Source: Candidatus Omnitrophota bacterium
Lineage (GTDB): Bacteria; Omnitrophota; Gorgyraeia; Gygaellales; Profunditerraquicolaceae
Length of the DNA: 9,563 nt
Assembly (NCBI GenBank): GCA_028716305.1
Contig: JAQUQA010000035.1
Coordinates: 1-9,563 of the forward strand
Reading direction: 5' to 3'
Numbering within the stretch: position 1 is the stretch's first letter; every line of letters begins with the position of its first letter. This document shows, one piece after another, positions 1 through 5,548 of this stretch. A program made the position numbers and the translations under genes. The notes beneath the pieces were generated by a model, which saw only the letters and a program-made list of their open reading frames with translations, was not told where the DNA came from and ran no database searches.

Positions 1-187
1 CCTCCCTGAATACACCGTAATGAACCAGTTCCTCCTGTGAAATCCTATCCAGGACCTGAGAATACTTCTTGTTTTTGATAATTCCGGAAAGCTTCTTATA
101 AACGATATGATCGGTAATCTCGCTGCGCTGCATGGATAAAATCTTCTTACGCAACTCTTCCGTCAGCACTGCCGCTTTTTCATTCAT
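1..187 (-). CDS. N-terminal part of a rubrerythrin/ferritin-like protein (truncated by window edge)
   Basis: Reading from an ATG at 187 gives 62 codons with no stop before the window ends, so only the N-terminus is present. The start is supported by a purine-rich AAAGGGG a few bases upstream. The protein begins MNEKAAVLTEELRKKILS and contains SEITDHIVYKKL and, about 25 residues later, QEELVHYGVF. Two helices with Glu and an E-x-x-H motif (ELVH) are what the first half of a ferritin-like di-iron four-helix bundle looks like, as in rubrerythrins and the ferritin-fused VIT1/CCC1 iron transporters. Which of these it is cannot be decided without the C-terminus (membrane helices versus rubredoxin domain). 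A role in iron or peroxide handling would fit the anaerobic, iron-sulfur-rich neighbours. It is separated from the upstream block by its own promoter candidate and is probably a separate transcript. Confidence 0.7.
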   Translation of the reverse strand, partial: MNEKAAVLTEELRKKILSMQRSEITDHIVYKKLSGIIKNKKYSQVLDRISQEELVHYGVFRE

Positions 188-277
188 CGCGATCCCCTTT
201 TTTATAGCTCCAATACTAAGCCTGGTTTCAAACTAAATAATCTCCGGAAAGATCTTTGCACACCGCTGCACCTCTCT

Positions 278-283
278 ATTATA
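278..283 (-). promoter_or_regulatory. Candidate -10 box for the rubrerythrin-like gene
   Basis: On the minus strand the sequence reads a perfect TATAAT, about 90 bases upstream of the ATG at 187. No good -35 hexamer lies 16 to 18 bases further upstream (GGCTAT at 17 bases), so it is either a weak promoter or one helped by an activator. The hexamer also contains the TAA stop of the short ORF at 279-368, so chance occurrence is possible. Positions 188-277 between this box and the start codon show no other recognisable element. Confidence 0.4.
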
Positions 284-368
284 CACCAAAATCCTGAAAT
301 ATAGCCCCAATCATCCGGATAAGGCGCTCCCATTTAGTAGAACCGACAGCTATGACTTTAAACTGCAT
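279..368 (-). pseudogene. 29-codon ORF resembling the N-terminus of an MBL-fold hydrolase (probable remnant)
   Basis: An ATG at 368, only 15 bases after the stop of the preceding ATPase gene, opens a 29-codon ORF ending in TAA at 279. It starts MQFKVIAVGSTKWERLIR and ends IGAIFQDFGV. From memory, the beta-strand followed by GSTxWERxIRR is the usual opening of metallo-beta-lactamase-fold proteins that often accompany NifX and ferredoxin-MinD genes in anaerobes. After the Ile-Arg the resemblance fades and the frame closes; the metal-binding HxHxDH motif and the rest of the roughly 250-residue fold are absent. No other frame restores it downstream. I infer an internally deleted remnant at the end of the operon. 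A free-standing micropeptide or chance similarity is the alternative. Confidence 0.4.
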
Positions 369-383
369 GGCGAGAACCTAATA

Positions 384-1232
384 TCATTTCAGCTTGTCCC
401 AAATGCTTCTTAACTCATCGCTTGCCGGAGAGTGCGGATAATCGATAACGGTCTTACCCTCTACTACCGCCTTGACCACTGTCTCTGAAAAAGCGATTTT
501 TCCGATCAGCGTTACCCGGGATCTCCGCGCGAACTCTTCTATCCGGACGGTCATCGCGGGATTTAAGTCGTGCTTATTTACTATCAATTTAACCGGGATA
601 TTAAAATGCCCGGCCACACCTATAACCCGCGCGGCATCATGCAATCCCGAAAGGGTCGGTTCAGTCACGATTAATGCGCAGTCAATTCCGGATAATGAAG
701 CTATTACCGGACAGCCAATGCCCGGCGGGCCGTCAATAATTACATACTCGAGGCCCTCTCTTTCGGCTAATTCTTTTGCCACCTGCCGGATCTTCGCCAC
801 AAGCTTGCCGGAATTCTCCTCGGCGATCCCCAGCTTAGCATGCACAAATGGCCCGTATTTTGTATCAGAGATAAACCATTCCCCCGCGACATTCTCATCC
901 ATGCGTATTGCGCCATGCGGGCAAATACGGGCGCATAAGCCGCAGCCCTCGCAGGAAAAGTGTTCAATTGTGAAATCGGGCCTTATCGCCGCGAACCTGC
1001 ATAGAGGCGCGCATTTACCACATTCTTTACAGAGCCTTTTGTCGATGACCGCGCTCTGGCCGCTTCTAAATTCATGGCGCTCCCTGACATCAGGATGGAG
1101 CAGTAGATGCAGATCAGCCGCATCCACGTCACAGTCAACCATTACTTTATTTTTTGCCAAACCGGCCAGGGACCCCGTAACAACCGTTTTTCCGGTCCCA
1201 CCCTTACCGCTTATGATGACTATTTGCTTCAT
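384..1232 (-). CDS. MinD-type P-loop ATPase with inserted 2x[4Fe-4S] ferredoxin domain (second of pair)
   Basis: This 282-residue protein belongs to the Mrp/MinD/NifH-like group of deviant Walker A ATPases that carry a ferredoxin insert. Residues 9-16 are GKGGTGKT with the signature lysine at position 10. An inserted bicluster ferredoxin supplies two CxxCxxCxxxC sets, Cys68/71/74/78 and Cys94/97/100/104, enough for two 4Fe-4S clusters. Asp167 followed by GPPGIGCP is the switch-II-like motif, and an NKHD motif near residue 220 occupies the base-recognition position. Members are cytosolic and are thought to couple ATP hydrolysis to Fe-S cluster or electron transfer; no specific reaction is proven. 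The ATG lies inside the 3' end of the first ATPase gene, giving a 29-base overlap and suggesting translational coupling. A heterodimer of the two paralogues is my inference. Confidence 0.9.
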   Translation of the reverse strand: MKQIVIISGKGGTGKTVVTGSLAGLAKNKVMVDCDVDAADLHLLLHPDVRERHEFRSGQSAVIDKRLCKECGKCAPLCRFAAIRPDFTIEHFSCEGCGLCARICPHGAIRMDENVAGEWFISDTKYGPFVHAKLGIAEENSGKLVAKIRQVAKELAEREGLEYVIIDGPPGIGCPVIASLSGIDCALIVTEPTLSGLHDAARVIGVAGHFNIPVKLIVNKHDLNPAMTVRIEEFARRSRVTLIGKIAFSETVVKAVVEGKTVIDYPHSPASDELRSIWDKLK

Positions 1233-2079
1233 TCTTTAGCCCGTTAATATTTAAATATAAATTATTAAACTTATCCCGATAGGAAGGGTCCTTTTCAACA
1301 ATCGGGATACCTTCTGAGTAACTCACCGCTATTTCTTTCTTAAAAGGTATTTTCATCAGAATCGGTATGTTTTCTTTTTCGCAATAATCCTCAACCTTGG
1401 CATCGCCGATATCCGCGCGGTTAATCACCACTCCAAACGGTATAGCCATTTTCCGCAACACCTCAACCGCCAGGATAAGATCATTGAGCCCGAAAGGCGT
1501 CGGTTCTGTAACCAATACGCAGAAATCGCTTCCTTTAACCGCCGCGATTACCGGACAGGACGTCCCCGGCGGGGCGTCAATAATAACTGTCTTTGACGAA
1601 TTAATATACTGCTTAACCTGCCTGATCACCGGGGGCGACATTGCCTCACCGACATTAAGGCGGCCGTGAACAAACCACATACTATCCTTCTCGCCGGTTT
1701 CAATAATCCCTATCTCTTTATCTACCTCTCGGATCGCCCCGAAGGGGCATAGCTGACTGCAGGCCCCGCAACCATGGCAAAGATGCGGAAAAATTAATAC
1801 GCTCCCCTTTTTCTCGACGCTTGCCGGTACTACCGCAATAGCATGATAAGCACAGACCTCCCGGCACTTACCGCAATAATTACATTTCGCCTGATCAATT
1901 TCCGGCACCGGGATAACCGCTTTCTTCTGGCCGTAAATTTTTGGTTTTAAGAAGATATGGGCGTTCGGCTCCTCAACATCACAGTCAAGAAACTGCACAT
2001 TCTGAAGTGATAGCGCCAGATTAACCGCAATCGTTGTTTTGCCGGTTCCCCCTTTCCCGCTTGCTACCGAAATAATCAT
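1204..2079 (-). CDS. MinD-type P-loop ATPase with inserted 2x[4Fe-4S] ferredoxin domain (first of pair)
   Basis: A paralogue of the following gene, 291 residues. The deviant Walker A GKGGTGKT is at residues 8-15, the ferredoxin insert has Cys66/69/72/76 and Cys101/104/107/111, and IIDAPPGTSCPV begins near residue 166 as the Walker B/switch region, with NRAD as the base-contact motif. The architecture (ATPase start, ferredoxin insert between about residues 60 and 120, ATPase remainder) is that of the cytosolic MinD-superfamily ATPases with ferredoxin domain. The start ATG overlaps the stop of the upstream methyltransferase by four bases (ATGA), a sign of coupled translation. Its C-terminal tail ends in a His/Lys-rich stretch (NSHHKR) that runs over the start of the next gene. 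In anaerobes these pairs often sit with NifX-type proteins, as here, which suggests a shared metallocluster-related task; the substrate is unknown. Confidence 0.9.
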   Translation of the reverse strand: MIISVASGKGGTGKTTIAVNLALSLQNVQFLDCDVEEPNAHIFLKPKIYGQKKAVIPVPEIDQAKCNYCGKCREVCAYHAIAVVPASVEKKGSVLIFPHLCHGCGACSQLCPFGAIREVDKEIGIIETGEKDSMWFVHGRLNVGEAMSPPVIRQVKQYINSSKTVIIDAPPGTSCPVIAAVKGSDFCVLVTEPTPFGLNDLILAVEVLRKMAIPFGVVINRADIGDAKVEDYCEKENIPILMKIPFKKEIAVSYSEGIPIVEKDPSYRDKFNNLYLNINGLKNEANSHHKR

Positions 2080-2693
2080 AACGGTTGCTGCCTCTTTTCA
2101 GCCAAAAGGACACACTGATAAATACTCTGTGTCTTTTTCACTGCAAAACCTTTCTTGATTAAATAATCCTCGGCATCAGATAAACTGACATTGCATACTT
2201 CATGCGCCTGGCCTTCAAGCCCGTGGATCTTGTCCATCAATTTAAATCCTTCCGCTGTGAAATCTGCCAAAATCAGTTTGCCTTTAGGAGAAATAAGCCG
2301 GAGGAGTTCTTCAATGACCCGGTAGGCGTTACGCAAATGGTGCAGGACATTCACGGAAAAAACTACGTCAAAACTTCCCGATGCAAAACTTGTTTTTTCG
2401 CCATTCTCGATCCGGAAGTCTACCTGTTTATCAAAACCAAAATGTATAATATTGAGCTTTGCAAAGCGCTGTTCATCCTGCGAGATATCAAAAGTAACAA
2501 AGGAATGCCCCGCCTTAGCCAAGACAAGCGCAAAATGCCCTTTACCTGTTCCCGCCTCAAGGATTCGCCCCGATACAGGCTCCGCCTGTTTAAGGATAAA
2601 ATCCCTTTCTTTGTCCACATCGTATCCGAAACTTTTATATAAGGCTTTTCGCTCTAGATACTTTTTATGGTTTTCTAAAATTTCGTTATCCAA
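2076..2693 (-). CDS. Class I SAM-dependent methyltransferase
   Basis: A 205-residue protein with the Rossmann-like methyltransferase fold. Motif I is ILEAGTGKGHFAL at about residues 44-56, the acidic residue ending strand 2 is Asp69 in VTFDIS, motif II/III is SFDVVFSVNVLHHL at 107-120, and SPKGKLILADF follows at 135-145. The LHHL pattern places it with the UbiE/Methyltransf_11-type enzymes. The substrate cannot be read from the sequence. The start is a TTG at 2693: an in-frame stop lies just upstream and no ATG or GTG is available near the N-terminus, and the preceding bases carry only a weak AGCAGG ribosome site. It sits 11 bases after the NifX-type gene and overlaps the next ATPase by four bases, so it belongs to the same operon. 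It is not an ArsM: the conserved arsenite-binding cysteines are absent. Confidence 0.82.
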   Translation of the reverse strand: MDNEILENHKKYLERKALYKSFGYDVDKERDFILKQAEPVSGRILEAGTGKGHFALVLAKAGHSFVTFDISQDEQRFAKLNIIHFGFDKQVDFRIENGEKTSFASGSFDVVFSVNVLHHLRNAYRVIEELLRLISPKGKLILADFTAEGFKLMDKIHGLEGQAHEVCNVSLSDAEDYLIKKGFAVKKTQSIYQCVLLAEKRQQPL

Positions 2694-2704
2694 AATAGCC
2701 TGCT

Positions 2705-3082
2705 TTATTTATTCGGCATGCCGAATTTTGAACCAACGCTTGGGACGACTGCCGCTTTATATTTTCCGTTTTTATAACCTTCCACGGCTTCCTTTACCGT
2801 TCCGGAAACACCGGTAAACACGCTGATACCCGCGGCCGAGAGAACCTGATGCGCGTTAGGGCCTACGTTACCGGTGAGCACCACCTTTACTCCCTTGGAT
2901 GCCACAAGCTGACCGGACTGGATCCCGGCTCCTCCCTGAAACTGCGCATTCCCATTTTCGCATGCTTCAAAATTACCGGTTTCGCTATCGAAAAAGATGA
3001 AATTGCGGCAGCGGCCAAAACGGGGATCAACCGGAGAATCGAGGGTTTTTCCCTCTGAAGTAATACAAATCTTCATAATCAT
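2705..3082 (-). CDS. NifX/NifB C-terminal-like (dinitrogenase iron-molybdenum cofactor family) protein 2
   Basis: About 125 residues of the single-domain NifX/NafY/NifB-C family, small cytosolic proteins that bind iron-molybdenum or related metalloclusters. After the first strand (MKICITSEGKTLDSPVDPRFG) comes the family's RFGRC segment, then GGAGIQSGQLVASKGVKVVL and GNVGPNAHQVL, the conserved middle of the fold. I place the start at the ATG at 3082 (MIMKICIT) because AAAGGA lies five bases before it; the second ATG at 3076 is equally close to the usual family start. A longer reading from 3136 has no support and would overlap the upstream gene. There is no nitrogenase gene in the window, so a role in nitrogen fixation should not be assumed; orphan NifX-like proteins are widespread in anaerobes. 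Confidence 0.87.
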   Translation of the reverse strand: MIMKICITSEGKTLDSPVDPRFGRCRNFIFFDSETGNFEACENGNAQFQGGAGIQSGQLVASKGVKVVLTGNVGPNAHQVLSAAGISVFTGVSGTVKEAVEGYKNGKYKAAVVPSVGSKFGMPNK

Positions 3083-3092
3083 TACCGTCCTT

Positions 3093-3470
3093 TCAATGAC
3101 ATCCGCCGTCCTGACCGTGTTCACGGCAAGCGTCAATGCCGCCTAAGGCGTTATTTAGAAAATCATTGAGCGCGTCTTGAACTTTTCCGGAGTAGCCGAA
3201 AATCTGGACTCCGGCCTGAGCAAATTTGGCTTGCGCGCCCATCCCCATGCCCCCGGCAATAACATGGGTTACATTGTACCTCAATATCTCGTCCACTGCC
3301 ACGCATCCGCCACCGCCATGCACCGTTGTATTAGGCACAATGCGAGTGCCGGTGATCTTCTTCTTTGCCTGATCGATATCCGCTAAAAAGAAAAATTTGC
3401 ATTGTCCGAAATGCGCGCAGACATTACCATGCACTCCATTCTCATCTTCCAAAACAACTCCTACTCTCAT
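3093..3470 (-). CDS. NifX/NifB C-terminal-like protein 1 with Cys/His tail
   Basis: A 125-residue member of the same Fe-Mo cofactor-binding family as its neighbour but clearly divergent. It opens MRVGVVLEDENGVHGNVCAHFGQCKFF, with Cys18, His20 and Cys24 at the position where the family binds its cluster. A glycine-rich TVHGGGGCVAVDEIL follows (His51, Cys56), then VIAGGMGMGAQAKF. The C-terminus carries extra possible ligands, Cys115, His118, Cys124 and His125 (CREHGQDGGCH), as is common in this subgroup. It starts three bases after the DUF5320 gene and ends 10 bases before the second NifX-like gene. Such pairs usually travel with ferredoxin-MinD ATPases, and here both pairs are present. The bound cluster and client enzyme are unknown. 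Confidence 0.88.
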   Translation of the reverse strand: MRVGVVLEDENGVHGNVCAHFGQCKFFFLADIDQAKKKITGTRIVPNTTVHGGGGCVAVDEILRYNVTHVIAGGMGMGAQAKFAQAGVQIFGYSGKVQDALNDFLNNALGGIDACREHGQDGGCH

Positions 3471-3473
3471 CTC

Positions 3474-3824
3474 TTATATTCCCCTTTCTTCTTTAGTCTC
3501 TAGATCCCGGACTCTCGCCTGTACCGCATCAAGCTCGGTCTTAAGATAATCGGCTTGATTTTTTAACTCAGTTAACTCTTCCTCCCTGGATAAGGCACGC
3601 TCATATCCGCCGAACGCCTGCATGCCTTTTTGCGCACGCACCCATCCCGGAAGACCCGTAGCATAAAAACAATTTCGATATCCGCGCCCACCGCCTCTTC
3701 CAAAGAATCCACGACCGACGCCTTGCCTTGTTCCTGCACCATTTAAGTTAACCGCACAATATCCTCTGCCTCCACCTGTCATGCTGCCTTGGCCCAGAGG
3801 GCCCGTTCCATCAAAACCCGGCAT
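3474..3824 (-). CDS. DUF5320 family protein (Gly-rich N-terminus, C-terminal coiled coil)
   Basis: A 116-residue protein of unknown function with the characteristic opening MPGFDGTGPLGQGSMTGGGR. Residues 1-62 are extremely rich in Gly and Arg (GVGRGFFGRGGGRGYRN) with two cysteines (Cys23, Cys52). Residues 79-114 are charged and heptad-like (SREEELTELKNQADYLKTEL), predicting a coiled coil that probably mediates self-association. The family is regularly found beside NifX-type and ferredoxin-MinD genes in anaerobes, which is the arrangement here. The start is firm: AGGAGGT lies five bases upstream of the ATG. It is the first gene of the regulated block, directly after the second Fur-type operator. 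No function can be assigned; a small metal-binding or scaffold protein is one possibility. Confidence 0.85.
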   Translation of the reverse strand: MPGFDGTGPLGQGSMTGGGRGYCAVNLNGAGTRQGVGRGFFGRGGGRGYRNCFYATGLPGWVRAQKGMQAFGGYERALSREEELTELKNQADYLKTELDAVQARVRDLETKEERGI

Positions 3825-3841
3825 ACTACACCTCCTTTTTG

Positions 3842-3864
3842 TTAGTGAAAACCATTTCCATTAA
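3842..3864 (-). promoter_or_regulatory. Second Fur-family operator, ahead of the DUF5320-NifX-MinD operon
   Basis: This 23-base site matches the palindrome in front of the Fur-family gene at 21 of 23 positions. On the minus strand the left arm is TTAATGGAAA (identical), the centre TGG is identical and the right arm is TTTTCACTAA (two changes). It lies in the 59-base gap between the regulator and the DUF5320 gene, five bases upstream of that gene's AGGAGGT ribosome site. A weak promoter could sit just upstream (TATATT at 3875-3880), but no good -35 is seen. The duplication of a long palindrome at two operon heads is strong evidence that the local regulator binds both. Confidence 0.8.
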
Positions 3865-3883
3865 AAGATAAAAAAATATAAGG

Positions 3884-4357
3884 TTATTTCTTTCCGCTGC
3901 ACTTATCGCATAAACCGTAAAATTGAATAATGTGGTTGGTGATCTTAAAATTATATTTTGCCCCTAAGCCCTTCTCGGTCTCCTGCAATAGCTCCACCTC
4001 TTCATCGATAAAATCCGTGTAATCAACTACTTTATTGCAATTCGTGCAAACTAAATGGTGATGGTGACGCTCCCCCTTAGGGCCTTCAGCTAACTCGTAG
4101 CGCGCCCGCCTATCCCCAAAATCAAGCTTGGATACCATGCCAAGATTAGACAATACATCCAATGTTCTGTAAATCGTAGTAAGGCCAACATTAGGGTACT
4201 TGGAATGCACTTTAATATAGATATCTTCGGCGCTTAAATGCCCTTCACTTTTAGATAAGATATCGAGGATCGCCTCTCTACCCGCGGTGAGCCGATATCC
4301 GCACCCCTGGAACTTCCCGTGCCACCAACCCTGCCCCCGACAATTACCTCTTGGCAT
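3884..4357 (-). CDS. Fur-family metalloregulator
   Basis: A 157-residue Fur-superfamily repressor. After an unusual Gly/Trp/Cys N-terminus (MPRGNCRGQGWWHGKFQGCG) comes the winged helix, with LTAGREAILDIL, HLSAEDIYIKV and the recognition helix NVGLTTIYRTLDVL. The dimer and metal domain follows: RYEL, then HHHHLVC (His98-101), a structural zinc pair Cys104/Cys107 and a second pair Cys150/Cys153. At the position where PerR has its peroxide-sensing Asp (Asp85 in B. subtilis) this protein has Glu88, which by my alignment favours metal sensing over peroxide sensing. I place the start at 4357, not 4393, because TAAGGAG lies six bases upstream and because the longer reading would run through the operator and past the expected transcription start. 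It is probably autoregulated and probably controls the operon that follows. Confidence 0.92.
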   Translation of the reverse strand: MPRGNCRGQGWWHGKFQGCGYRLTAGREAILDILSKSEGHLSAEDIYIKVHSKYPNVGLTTIYRTLDVLSNLGMVSKLDFGDRRARYELAEGPKGERHHHHLVCTNCNKVVDYTDFIDEEVELLQETEKGLGAKYNFKITNHIIQFYGLCDKCSGKK

Positions 4358-4363
4358 TTGATG

Positions 4364-4370
4364 CTCCTTA
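4364..4370 (-). promoter_or_regulatory. Ribosome binding site that fixes the Fur-family start
   Basis: TAAGGAG on the minus strand, six bases before the ATG at 4357. It rules for the MPRGNC start over the in-frame codons further upstream, which fall in the operator. The site overlaps the operator by three bases. Confidence 0.8.
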
Positions 4371-4390
4371 ATGGAAATGGTTTCCATTAA
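4368..4390 (-). promoter_or_regulatory. Perfect 10-3-10 palindromic operator of the Fur-family gene
   Basis: The arms TTAATGGAAA and TTTCCATTAA are perfect inverted repeats around a three-base centre. The site begins two bases after the -10 box and covers the expected transcription start, the usual place for a repressor operator. It resembles Fur-family boxes in size, symmetry and AT content, although it is not the classic GATAATGATAATCATTATC sequence. With the copy at 3842-3864 it defines a two-site local regulon. Binding by the adjacent gene product is inferred from position. Confidence 0.85.
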
Positions 4391-4392
4391 CA

Positions 4393-4435
4393 ATTATACT
4401 ATGTTATTGGACCTTGTCAAGTTTTTTTATAAAAA
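4393..4435 (-). promoter_or_regulatory. Sigma-70 type promoter with AT-rich UP-like element
   Basis: On the minus strand TTGACA (4415-4420) and TATAAT (4393-4398) are both perfect consensus hexamers, spaced 16 bases. Directly upstream of the -35 is an A/T tract that includes the 12-base palindrome TTTTTATAAAAA (4424-4435), at the position of an UP element. Transcription should start near 4386, inside the operator. The rest of the gap (4436-4474) shows only a short TCCGCGGA palindrome and no convincing terminator for the arsenic operon. Confidence 0.85.
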
Positions 4436-4474
4436 TATCCGGTTCTCCGCGGACACGGCTGACACGAAAACACG

Positions 4475-5548
4475 CTAAGCTAAAGTTATCAATTCGTAAT
4501 CTCTGCTGCCTATCCCCAGTTCCTGCGCGTATTCCAACTGCCTGGTCCCCTCGCGCCGGGGATGAGACTCTTTAAAAATGTCCCTGCAGCAAGCCTGATT
4601 GATCAGGTCAAAACTGGCCTGGTCGATACTCACCGGGTCCAGTGAGGCCAAAATTCCTACATCCGGGGCGACCCGGGGGTCATCCTTGGCCAGGCAATCG
4701 CATTCTTTGGTGATCTTCAGACAGAAATTAAAACAGGCTGTTTTCTCCTTCTTCCCTTGCAATACCGCAAAGGCATACTCGATCATCCTTTCCTGGATAG
4801 TGCTTTCTCCGGAATCCCAATCCACATCTATTGCCGAATAAGGGCAAGCGGCGATGCAACTGGCGCAACCGATGCATTTCTCACGCTCGATCACGGACTT
4901 CTTATTTTTTATGGTGATCGCCTTTACCGGGCAAACCTTTTCACACGCCCCACAGCCCACGCATTTTTCGCTATAAACCACCGGCGAGACATCGGAATGC
5001 TGCATCAACTTGCCTACGCGCGTGGCGCAACCCATGCCAAAATTTTTTAGAGAACCGCCGAACCCGGTCATAATGTGCCCTTTAAAATGGGTCACTGCCA
5101 CCAGGGCATCGCTCTCCACGAAAAAACGCGCCAGGCTGGCCTGCTTGATGAATTTACGCCGAATCTCTATCTCGATCACATTTTCCTTGCGGGAATCATC
5201 CGGGACCACTATCTCTGCTCCGGTTGCCTCCCGGGAAAAACCATGCTTCGCGGCCAGTTTAAGATGGTCCCGAGAATTCGTGCGTTGTCCGCGGTAAAGC
5301 GTATTGGTGTCGGCCAAAAACGGGGTTGCCCCCTGACGCGCGATCTCCCGGCAGATAACCCCTAAATACCGCGGCTTGACAAAGCCGGTATTACCCTCTT
5401 CCCCAAAATGCATCTTTACCGCTACCTTGGCCTTCGCCGGGACAAACTGCAAGATTTTACTTTGCTCAAGCAGGTATTTAAGCTTTCCGGCAACGATATC
5501 GATGTTCTCTGATTCCTTGACCGGGATAAAATATACTTTGCTTTTCAT
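4475..5548 (-). CDS. DUF362 domain protein with two [4Fe-4S] ferredoxin motifs
   Basis: A 357-residue cytosolic iron-sulfur protein. Residues 1-190 form a DUF362 domain (KVAVKMHFGEEGNTGFVKPR, PFLADTNTLYRGQRTNS, THFKGHIMTGFGGSLKNFGMG), then a bicluster ferredoxin with Cys196/199/202/206 and Cys225/228/231/235. The C-terminal part returns to the DUF362 fold and has further cysteines (272, 276, 283, 285 and a vicinal pair 320/321) and the family motif DVGILASLDPVSIDQAS. No enzymatic activity is established for the family; redox or metal-cofactor roles have been suggested. Its ATG overlaps the Acr3 stop by four bases, so it is translationally coupled to the arsenite pump and is the last gene of the arsenic operon. 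Possible tasks are supplying electrons for arsenic redox steps or protecting or repairing Fe-S clusters; both are inference. Confidence 0.88.
   Translation of the reverse strand: MKSKVYFIPVKESENIDIVAGKLKYLLEQSKILQFVPAKAKVAVKMHFGEEGNTGFVKPRYLGVICREIARQGATPFLADTNTLYRGQRTNSRDHLKLAAKHGFSREATGAEIVVPDDSRKENVIEIEIRRKFIKQASLARFFVESDALVAVTHFKGHIMTGFGGSLKNFGMGCATRVGKLMQHSDVSPVVYSEKCVGCGACEKVCPVKAITIKNKKSVIEREKCIGCASCIAACPYSAIDVDWDSGESTIQERMIEYAFAVLQGKKEKTACFNFCLKITKECDCLAKDDPRVAPDVGILASLDPVSIDQASFDLINQACCRDIFKESHPRREGTRQLEYAQELGIGSRDYELITLA

Noticed and set aside
188..383. RNA gene or riboswitch in the left intergenic stretch
   Set aside because: No tRNA cloverleaf, conserved riboswitch core or strong hairpin was found by eye; the stretch is explained by the short remnant ORF, a -10-like box and a leader of about 85 bases.
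472..1239. A 255-codon open frame on the plus strand
   Set aside because: It lies wholly antisense to the second MinD-type ATPase, has no recognisable domain, and is rich in Ser/Pro as expected for a shadow frame. The minus-strand gene has intact family motifs.
3083..3136. Extended start of the second NifX-like gene at 3136
   Set aside because: The added residues are unlike the family N-terminus and overlap the end of the upstream NifX-like gene; the family strand begins at MKICIT.
2076..3470. Nitrogen-fixation (nif) cluster
   Set aside because: NifX-type domains alone do not indicate nitrogenase; no nifH, nifD, nifK or radical-SAM nifB is present in the window.
4358..4393. Longer N-terminus for the Fur-family protein (MLMETISIKEHQ)
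   Set aside because: These codons read through the operator and run past the expected transcription start, and a strong ribosome site serves the ATG at 4357.
4436..4474. Possible intrinsic terminator after the arsenic operon
   Set aside because: Only an 8-base self-complementary TCCGCGGA without a loop is seen, and the following T-rich run is interrupted by A. It does not make a normal hairpin plus U tract.
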